A DNA stretch of 39,534 bases from Actinomyces provencensis (lineage in GTDB: Bacteria; Actinomycetota; Actinomycetes; Actinomycetales; Actinomycetaceae), in the NCBI RefSeq assembly GCF_900155435.1, contig NZ_LT700212.1, forward strand, positions 582,177 to 621,710, in the 5' to 3' direction. Numbering within the stretch: the stretch's first letter is position 1; every line of letters begins with the position of its first letter. Below the pieces are notes generated by a model. That model was not told where the DNA came from. It made no database searches and saw nothing but the letters and a program-made list of their open reading frames with translations. Positions 34,210 to 39,534 of this stretch are shown one piece after another. Made by a program: the position numbers and the translations under genes.

Positions 34210-34251
34210 GATGAGGGGCCCCGGCACCAGTCGGTGCCGGGGCCCCTCATC
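34210..34251. terminator. 19-bp perfect bidirectional terminator
   Basis: 34210-34228 pairs perfectly with 34233-34251 around AGTC. It stands between convergent genes (methyltransferase and DUF3117), so it should stop both. Confidence 0.87.
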
Positions 34252-34311
34252 AGTCAGTTCAGGTTCCTGCGTGTGCCACTCCGGGGAGCGCGTGCGCGGA
34301 TCCGGTGTGGT

Positions 34312-34476
34312 TCAGACCGCTGCGGAGAGTGCCTCCGCGAGTTCGCCCGCCTCGGCGGGGGTCAGCTCGATGACCAGGCGCCCGCCGCCCTCGCTCGGGA
34401 TGCGCATCACGATGCCGCGTCCCTCCTTGGTGGCCTCAAGTGGTCCGTCACCGGTCCTCGGCTTCATCGCTGCCAT
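34312..34476 (-). CDS. DUF3117 micro-protein
   Basis: 54-aa protein starting MAAMKPRTGDGPLEATKEGRG and continuing with a strand-rich middle (IVMRIPSEGGGRLVIEL) and a short C-terminal helix (TPAEAGELAEAL). This is DUF3117, a conserved actinobacterial family (Rv1211 in M. tuberculosis) of unknown function. The start is ATG 34476 with GAGGAG 7 nt upstream; the longer frame upstream lacks conservation. It lies beside LOG and dapE, as in M. tuberculosis Rv1202-Rv1211. Confidence 0.93.
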   Translation of the reverse strand: MAAMKPRTGDGPLEATKEGRGIVMRIPSEGGGRLVIELTPAEAGELAEALSAAV

Positions 34477-34549
34477 GTGCGCGCTCCTCAGTGCCAATCG
34501 TGCTCTGCTGCCGGGCGGCTGTCCCTCTCGTCCGGCAGGGGACCACCCC

Positions 34550-34555
34550 ATTCTA
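34550..34555 (-). promoter_or_regulatory. Candidate -10 box for DUF3117
   Basis: Reverse-strand TAGAAT, the best -10 match in the 301-nt gap between LOG and DUF3117, giving a leader of about 65 nt. The rest of the gap holds no gene I can support; it contains a CCGCCCTCGTACG motif at 34685-34697. Confidence 0.45.
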
Positions 34556-34777
34556 CCCGCTGGCAGCGCCGCAGCACCTGTGCACGGATCCGGGACCTGC
34601 GCGCGAGCAGTCCCCGGAGCACATCCCGGGGCCGGGAGCCGCGCGCCCGGAACCCGCGGAGCGACCGACCGGACGAGCGTCGCTCCGCCCTCGTACGTGC
34701 ACACCCGCCCCGGGCCCGACCCCGACCGCACGCACCCACGCCCCGCACACCGTGATGGGCAGTCGGTCGGACGCTCC

Positions 34778-35551
34778 TCAGAGGGCCCGGGTCACCACGA
34801 GCTCCACGGCCTCCTCCGGGTCGTCGACGATCGTCACGAGCCCGTCGTCGCCGGGGGACACCGTCCCGCCCTCGACCATGGTCGAGCGGATCCAGTCGAA
34901 GAGGCCTCCCCAGTACTCGGTCCCGAGCAGCACGATCGGGAAGGACTCGATCTTGTGGGTCTGGACCAGGGTGAGCGCCTCGAAGAGCTCGTCCATGGTG
35001 CCGAAGCCCCCCGGGAGCACGATGAACCCGTGGGAGTACTTGACGAACATCGTCTTGCGCGCGAAGAAGTAGCGGAAGTTGATGCCCAGGTTGACCCATT
35101 GGTTCATGCCCTGCTCATGGGGCAGCTCGATGCCGAGGCCGACCGAGGTTCCGCCCGCGTCCCAGGCTCCCTTGTTCGCAGCCTCCATGGCTCCGGGGCC
35201 ACCACCGGTGATGACCGCGTAGCCGGCCTCGGCGACGAGCTCACCGATGCGGCGTCCCTCCTCCCAGCGCTTCGACCCCTCCGGGGTGCGCGCGGAGCCG
35301 AACACGGAGATGGCGGGGCCGATCTCGGCGAGTGCGCCGAACCCCTCGACGAACTCCGCCTGGATGCGCAGGACGCGCCAGGGGTCCTCGTGGAGCCAGT
35401 CGGCCTCGGGCTGGGGACGCAGCAGGCGCGCGTCGGAGGTCTCCTTCGGGATCTGCTTGCCGCGCAGGAGGACCGGGCCGCGGCGGTAGGACTTGCGGTG
35501 GTTGTTCGGGGTCCCGCCGTTGCCGGGGACCCTCGGTGGTGTGGGTGTCAC
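34778..35551 (-). CDS. LOG-family phosphoribohydrolase (TIGR00730)
   Basis: 257-aa Rossmann-fold protein of the LOG family (cytokinin riboside 5'-monophosphate phosphoribohydrolase, often annotated lysine decarboxylase by mistake). Motifs: ISVFGSART, TGGGPGAMEAANKGA and LPGGFGTMDELFE, the last two forming the nucleotide and catalytic site. It hydrolyses N6-modified AMP or related nucleotides to base plus ribose phosphate. An N-terminal stretch of about 55 residues with RGPVLLRGKQIP is typical of the actinobacterial long form. The start is GTG 35551, overlapping the dapE stop by 4 nt (GTGA), so it is coupled to dapE. Confidence 0.92.
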   Translation of the reverse strand: MTPTPPRVPGNGGTPNNHRKSYRRGPVLLRGKQIPKETSDARLLRPQPEADWLHEDPWRVLRIQAEFVEGFGALAEIGPAISVFGSARTPEGSKRWEEGRRIGELVAEAGYAVITGGGPGAMEAANKGAWDAGGTSVGLGIELPHEQGMNQWVNLGINFRYFFARKTMFVKYSHGFIVLPGGFGTMDELFEALTLVQTHKIESFPIVLLGTEYWGGLFDWIRSTMVEGGTVSPGDDGLVTIVDDPEEAVELVVTRAL

Positions 35552-36648
35552 GCCTGTGTTCCTTCTTCCCCCGCGCCCAGCCAACGTCGCAGGACGTCCG
35601 AGCAGCGGGTGATCTGGTCGACGGGCACGTGCTCGTCGACGGTGTGGGCCAGGAGGGGGTCCCCCGGTCCGAAGTTCAGTGCCGGGACCCCGAGGGCCGA
35701 GAAGCGCGCCACGTCGGTCCACCCGTACTTCGGGCCGACGGTGACGTCCCCGGCCGCCCTGATGAACTCCTGGGCCAGGGGGGAGTCGAGTCCGGGTCGG
35801 GCGCCCTCGGCGAGGTCGTCGATCTCCAGCGAGGCGTCCGATCCCTCGAAGACCCGGCAGACCACCTCCATCGCCTCGTCCCCGTGCACCGAGGGGGCGA
35901 ACCGGTAGTTGACGGTCATCGTGGCGGAGTCGGGGATGACGTTGGTGGCGCCCCCGCCCTCGAAGCGGACCACGGACAGGGACTCGCGGTAGTCGAGGCC
36001 GTCGACCGTGACGACGGGGTTGCCGAAGGAGGCGATGCGCTCGATGACGGGGGCGGCCTTGTGGATGGCGTTCTCCCCGCGCCAGGCGCGTGCGGAGTGG
36101 GCGGCCACGCCGGGGAAGTGGGCGATGACGCGCAGGGTGCCGTTGCACCCGCCCTCGACCTGGGTGGCGGTGGGTTCGCCGAGGAGGGCGAGGTCGCCGC
36201 CGACCCAGTCCGGGTGGTGGCTGCACAGGCGTCCCAGGCCGTTGAGTGAGGAGGCGACCTCCTCGTGGTCGTAGAACACCCAGGTGACGTCGTGGCGGGG
36301 ATCGACGAGGGCGGCCGCGAGGTGCACGAGGACGGCCACGCCACCCTTCATGTCGACGCTGCCCCGCCCGACCAGGGTGTCCACGCCCTCGCGCAGCTCC
36401 CGTCGGGAGGGCACGTTGTCGACGATGGGCACGGTGTCGAGGTGACCGGCGAGCACGATGCGTGCCTCCCGGCCCAGACGGGTGCGAGCCACCACGGCGT
36501 CCCCGTCGCGCAGGACCTCCAGGTGTGGGAGACCCTCCAGCGCGTCCTCGATCGCGTCGGCGATGCGCGCCTCGTCCCCCGAGACGGAGGCGATGTCGAC
36601 GAGTTGCCCGGTCAGGGTGACCGGATCGGTCAGGTCGAGGGTGGTCAT
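35548..36648 (-). CDS. dapE: Succinyl-diaminopimelate desuccinylase
   Basis: 366-aa M20 metallohydrolase that converts N-succinyl-LL-diaminopimelate to LL-diaminopimelate and succinate, needed for lysine and peptidoglycan. Residues: His69 and Asp71 (AGHLDTVP), Asp99 (GRGSVDMKGG), Glu129 as general base and Glu130 as ligand (YDHEEVASSLNGLGR), Glu158 (LLGEPT), and the C-terminal His in LAHTVDEHVP. This is the complete dinuclear zinc site. The start is ATG 36648, with GGAAGG upstream. The next gene downstream (LOG) overlaps by 4 nt; upstream lpdA ends 32 nt away, so lpdA-dapE-LOG may form one operon. Confidence 0.94.
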   Translation of the reverse strand: MTTLDLTDPVTLTGQLVDIASVSGDEARIADAIEDALEGLPHLEVLRDGDAVVARTRLGREARIVLAGHLDTVPIVDNVPSRRELREGVDTLVGRGSVDMKGGVAVLVHLAAALVDPRHDVTWVFYDHEEVASSLNGLGRLCSHHPDWVGGDLALLGEPTATQVEGGCNGTLRVIAHFPGVAAHSARAWRGENAIHKAAPVIERIASFGNPVVTVDGLDYRESLSVVRFEGGGATNVIPDSATMTVNYRFAPSVHGDEAMEVVCRVFEGSDASLEIDDLAEGARPGLDSPLAQEFIRAAGDVTVGPKYGWTDVARFSALGVPALNFGPGDPLLAHTVDEHVPVDQITRCSDVLRRWLGAGEEGTQA

Positions 36649-36680
36649 GGTGTCCTTCCGGGTGCGGGGCAGGTGCCCCG

Positions 36681-38120
36681 TCAGTGCAGCATACGTGCGA
36701 CCTCGGCGATGCTGCCGGAGATCGAGGGGTAGACGGTGGGGGCGGCGGAGAGCTCGTCGACGGTCATCCGCTGACGCACCGCCAGCGTCAGGGGGAAGAC
36801 GAGGTCGGAGGCGTGGGGGCCGACGACGACACCGCCGAGGACCACGCCCGCCTCCGAGGCGATGATCTTGACGAAACCGTCGGAGACGCCCTGCATCTTC
36901 GCGCGGGGGTTGCGCGCCAGGGGCAGCTGGGCGACGCGGACCTCGCGCCCCGCCCGGGAGGCCGCGGCCTCCGAGAGGCCGACGTTGGCGACCTCCGGGG
37001 AGGTGAAGACCGCCTGGGCGATCGCGGAGGTGTCCAGGGGCTCCAGGGTGTCCCCCAAGGCGTGCCACATGGCGATGCGTCCCTGTTGGGCGGCGACCGA
37101 GGCGAGGGGGAGGACGCCGGTGCAGTCCCCGGCTGCGTAGACACGGAAGGCCGTCGTCCGGGACACACGGTCGACGCGGACGTGGCCGGAGGCGGTCAGC
37201 TCCACCCCGGCCTCCGGGAGGCCGAGGTCCTCGGTGTTGGGGACGGCCCCGACGGCCATCAGGCAGTGGGATCCGCGCACCACGCGCCCGTCGGTCAGGG
37301 TGACCTCCACGCCCTCGCCCGTGTTGACGGCACCCGCGGCCCGCGAGCGCCGCTCGATGCGCATGCCGCGGCGCCGGAAGACCTCCTCGACGATCTCCGC
37401 GGCATCGGCGTCCTCGCCGGGCAGGACCCGGTCACGGGAGGACACCAGCGTCACCCGGGAGCCGAGCGTGAGGAAGGCTCCTGCGAACTCGGCGCCCGTC
37501 ACCCCCGACCCGACGACGACGAGGTGCTCGGGGACCTCGTCGAGGTCGTAGAGCTGCGTCCAGTTGAGGATGCGTTCCCCGTCCGGGAGCGCATCGGGGA
37601 GTTCACGGGGGCGGGCCCCCGTCGCCAGGAGGACGATCTCGGCCTCGAGTTCGCGCTCGGCGCCGCCCGGTTCGCTCACGACCAGCACCCGGCGACGCCC
37701 GTGCTCGGTGGGGCCGGGCAGGAGCCGTGCCGAGCCGTCGAGGAGGTGGACACCGGTCTGGGCGAGGGCGGAGCGGATGTCCGAGGACTGCGTGGCCGCC
37801 AGGAGGCGCAGCCGGGTGTTGACCATCGCCATGTCCACCCCGACGGCGCCGGTGCGGATCCCGAGCTCGCCCGCCGACTCCGTCTGCGCCGTCCACTCCG
37901 AGGTGGCGATGAGCGTCTTGGAGGGGACGACATCGGTGAGGACCGCCGACCCGCCCATCCCGCGCCGCTCGACCAGCCAGACGTCCGCCCCCATGCGCGA
38001 CGCCACCGTCGCGGCCTCGTAGCCGCCGGGGCCTCCCCCGATGATGACGACCCTCGACCCGGTGCGGACGGGTGAGACGGACTCGGCCTGCGGCGTGCCC
38101 TGCGGTGCTGCCTGCGTCAT
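36681..38120 (-). CDS. lpdA: LpdA-type NAD(P)H-quinone flavoprotein disulfide reductase homologue
   Basis: 479-aa two-dinucleotide flavoprotein. FAD site GGGPGG (28-33), second GxGxxG at VVGSGVTGAEFAGA, FAD-binding YAAGDCTG, and C-terminal dimer domain. The redox-disulfide stretch reads GGSAVLTDVVPSK (56-68) with Ala59 and Val64 where lipoamide dehydrogenase has cysteines, and the C-terminal catalytic His-Pro motif is also lost (APTVYPSISG). It is therefore not a dithiol reductase but like M. tuberculosis LpdA (Rv3303c), an NAD(P)H-dependent reductase of quinones and dyes. The start is ATG 38120; upstream GAACAT is placed 6 nt away. It is divergent from the PNP gene, as in Rv3303c-Rv3307. Confidence 0.92.
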   Translation of the reverse strand: MTQAAPQGTPQAESVSPVRTGSRVVIIGGGPGGYEAATVASRMGADVWLVERRGMGGSAVLTDVVPSKTLIATSEWTAQTESAGELGIRTGAVGVDMAMVNTRLRLLAATQSSDIRSALAQTGVHLLDGSARLLPGPTEHGRRRVLVVSEPGGAERELEAEIVLLATGARPRELPDALPDGERILNWTQLYDLDEVPEHLVVVGSGVTGAEFAGAFLTLGSRVTLVSSRDRVLPGEDADAAEIVEEVFRRRGMRIERRSRAAGAVNTGEGVEVTLTDGRVVRGSHCLMAVGAVPNTEDLGLPEAGVELTASGHVRVDRVSRTTAFRVYAAGDCTGVLPLASVAAQQGRIAMWHALGDTLEPLDTSAIAQAVFTSPEVANVGLSEAAASRAGREVRVAQLPLARNPRAKMQGVSDGFVKIIASEAGVVLGGVVVGPHASDLVFPLTLAVRQRMTVDELSAAPTVYPSISGSIAEVARMLH

Positions 38121-38269
38121 GCCCCCATGTTCGCAGAACGCCGCCCCCGGCGTGGCCGCGACCCGCACCGTGGCTCCCTACCACGGCGCATCCGACACCG
38201 CCCGCCCCGGCCCCGGGGCGGTCCCGCCCCGGGGAGTCCCCGGAGTGCCGAGGAGGCACACCCATCGGC

Positions 38270-38284
38270 TAGCGTGGAGGCATG
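38270..38284 (+). promoter_or_regulatory. Leaderless -10 box and start of PNP
   Basis: TAGCGT (38270-38275), 6 nt, then ATG 38282. The GGAGG at 38276-38280 is too close to the ATG to be a ribosome site. Confidence 0.5.
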
Positions 38285-39118
38285 GAACACAGCCCACGAC
38301 ACGCCTCCGCGCCCCTCGAGACCCCCACCGACCACGCACGTCGCGCCGCCGACGTCATTGCGGAACGCTCCGGCATCGCCCACCACGACCTCGCCCTCGT
38401 CCTGGGTTCCGGGTGGGGCGAGGCGGCCGACCTCATCGGTGAGACCGTCTCCGAGATCCCCGCCGCCGAGGTCCCGGGCTTCCACGCCCCCGCCGTCGCC
38501 GGGCACGTGCCCGTCATGCGCTCCATCAGGCTCGCCGGGTCCGAGCGGGTCGCCCTCGTCCTCGGGTCCCGCACCCACCTCTACGAGGGCCGCGGCGTGC
38601 GCGCCGTCGCCCACGGCATGCGCACGGCGGCGGCCACGGGGGCCACGCAGGTGGTCCTCACCAACGGCTGCGGGGGCCTCAACCCGGAGTGGGTGCCCGG
38701 ACAGGTGGTCCTCATCCGTGACCACATCAACCTCACCGCCACCTCCCCGCTGGAGGGAGCGACCTTCGTCGACCTCACCGACCTGTACAGCCAGCACCTG
38801 CGCGACCTCGCCCACGAGGTCGATGCGACCCTGCCGGAGGGCGTCTACGTCCAGTTCCCCGGGCCCCACTACGAGACCCCGGCCGAGGTGCGCATGGCGG
38901 GCATCATCGGCGGTGACCTGGTGGGGATGTCCACCACCCTGGAGGCCATCGCGGCCCGCGAGGCGGGCATGGAGGTCCTGGGGCTGTCCCTGATGACGAA
39001 CCTGGCCGCCGGCATCTCCCCCGCGCCCCTGTCGCACACCGAGGTCCTGGAGGCGGGCCGGGAGGCCGCACCCCGCATCGCCCGGCTCCTGGCCGACATC
39101 GTGGCGAGGATGGGCTGA
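38282..39118 (+). CDS. Purine nucleoside phosphorylase
   Basis: 278-aa trimeric-type PNP that splits inosine/guanosine with phosphate into base and ribose 1-phosphate, for purine salvage. Motifs: phosphate loop LVLGSGWGEA (about 39-48), His in PGFHAPAVAGH, RTHLYEG (phosphate/ribose), LTNGCGGLN, and FPGPHYETPAEVRM with the purine-site Glu at about 198, followed by VGMSTTLEA. It corresponds to M. tuberculosis Rv3307. It sits beside a phosphosugar mutase that can channel ribose 1-phosphate to ribose 5-phosphate or hexose phosphates, so the two act in one pathway. Confidence 0.94.
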   Translation: MEHSPRHASAPLETPTDHARRAADVIAERSGIAHHDLALVLGSGWGEAADLIGETVSEIPAAEVPGFHAPAVAGHVPVMRSIRLAGSERVALVLGSRTHLYEGRGVRAVAHGMRTAAATGATQVVLTNGCGGLNPEWVPGQVVLIRDHINLTATSPLEGATFVDLTDLYSQHLRDLAHEVDATLPEGVYVQFPGPHYETPAEVRMAGIIGGDLVGMSTTLEAIAAREAGMEVLGLSLMTNLAAGISPAPLSHTEVLEAGREAAPRIARLLADIVARMG

Positions 39119-39138
39119 CGGCGCTCAGTGGCGCAGGC

Positions 39139-39144
39139 TAGGCT
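39139..39144 (+). promoter_or_regulatory. Candidate -10 box for the phosphosugar mutase
   Basis: TAGGCT, 52 nt before ATG 39197, just after the PNP stop. It implies its own transcript in addition to any read-through. Confidence 0.35.
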
Positions 39145-39196
39145 GGGAGGCCGGATTCGACCGGCCGCCAGGACCGGGGATGGAAGCGGAGGAACG

Positions 39197-39534
39197 ATGA
39201 CCTCATACGACGTGGAAGCCGTGCGCACGTGGATCGACGACGATCCCGACCGGGTGACTGCCGAGGAACTGAGCGCACTGCTGGGTGCTGCGGAGGGCGG
39301 TGACGGCGCGGCGGCCGCGGAGCTGGCGGACCGCTTCGCGGGTCTGCTCGAGTTCGGCACCGCCGGGCTGCGCGGACACCTCGGCGGCGGCCCCCACCGC
39401 ATGAACCGCGCCGTGGTCATCCGCGCGGCGGCGGGACTCATGAAGGTCCTCCACGACCACGTCGGCGACGGCTTCACCGTGGTCATCGGCTACGACGCCC
39501 GCCACAACTCCCACCGGTTCGCCCTGGACACGGC
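39197..39534 (+). CDS. Phosphomannomutase/phosphoglucomutase family, 3'-truncated
   Basis: The first 112 residues of a phosphohexomutase (usually about 550 aa) cut by the window end, with no stop. Visible features are LEFGTAGLRGHLGGG and HRMNRAVVIRAAAG (N-terminal substrate/phosphate region), then VVIGYDARHNSHRFA, where Ser105 is the expected phosphoserine. The long N-terminus, with VTAEELSALL, is typical of the PMM/PGM type near PNP in actinobacteria (Rv3308 pmmB). The start is ATG 39197 with GGAGG upstream. It probably interconverts hexose or pentose 1- and 6/5-phosphates. Confidence 0.92.
   Translation, partial: MTSYDVEAVRTWIDDDPDRVTAEELSALLGAAEGGDGAAAAELADRFAGLLEFGTAGLRGHLGGGPHRMNRAVVIRAAAGLMKVLHDHVGDGFTVVIGYDARHNSHRFALDT

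Noticed and set aside
33088-34227. 379-aa reverse frame over the methyltransferase and its 3' flank
   Set aside because: It overlaps a clear methyltransferase and a perfect bidirectional terminator; no domain is seen.
36684-38075. 463-aa forward frame over lpdA
   Set aside because: Antisense to a flavoprotein with complete FAD and NAD motifs; its composition (Gly/Asp/Glu/Val) is typical of a shadow frame.

Overview
The window is high-GC, densely coding DNA of an actinobacterium. Leaderless -10 boxes, GTG starts, 4-nt start/stop overlaps, AdnAB, DUF3107, DUF3117, an LpdA-type flavoprotein and an LAxTG-type sorting tail all fit Actinobacteria. The nucleases, anchors and gene order suggest an Actinomyces/Schaalia-like member of the Actinomycetaceae; this placement is inference, since no rRNA or tRNA gene was seen.

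Layout. 1-6055: the 3' part of acetate kinase, then a forward operon of glutamine-dependent NAD+ synthetase (nadE), a small SdpI-like membrane protein and a PhzF-like isomerase. This operon is split by a complete ISL3-family insertion sequence (3746-5190, 8-bp target duplication). 6078-15879: the divergent/convergent block adnB-adnA / DUF3107 / ferritin-like protein / DEAD-box helicase, resembling Mycobacterium tuberculosis Rv3201c-Rv3211. 15880-17672: a sparse accessory stretch with a very strong terminator, two palindromic repeat elements, a decayed SdpI-like fragment and an unknown membrane protein. 17673-19599: a reverse operon of a YtrA-like GntR repressor, ABC ATPase and ABC permease, with a dyad operator in front. 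20165-24923: a giant secreted nuclease/5'-nucleotidase with a wall-sorting tail, broken by one extra G at about 23609.

25037-33280: GNAT acetyltransferase; MarC and PHP-phosphoesterase pair; aminopeptidase P; a general-stress membrane protein; a PRC/MgtE_N/CBS protein overlapping a DUF1003 protein; and the Mrp Fe-S carrier ATPase. 33373-36648: O-methyltransferase, DUF3117 micro-protein, LOG-family phosphoribohydrolase and dapE, matching neighbourhoods around M. tuberculosis Rv1202-Rv1229. 36681-39534: an LpdA-type flavoprotein lacking both redox cysteines, divergent from a purine nucleoside phosphorylase and the 5' end of a phosphosugar mutase (as around Rv3303c-Rv3308).

Joint roles: most genes are housekeeping (NAD, lysine/peptidoglycan precursor, purine salvage, double-strand-break resection, RNA remodelling). 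The clearest accessory signals are the IS insertion that can be reverted on paper to base precision, the frameshifted wall-anchored nuclease-nucleotidase, the palindromic elements at 16.2-16.4 kb and 29.0 kb, and a recurring leaderless promoter architecture. I found no CRISPR array, prophage or recognisable defence island, and nothing I would call a wholly new multi-gene system.
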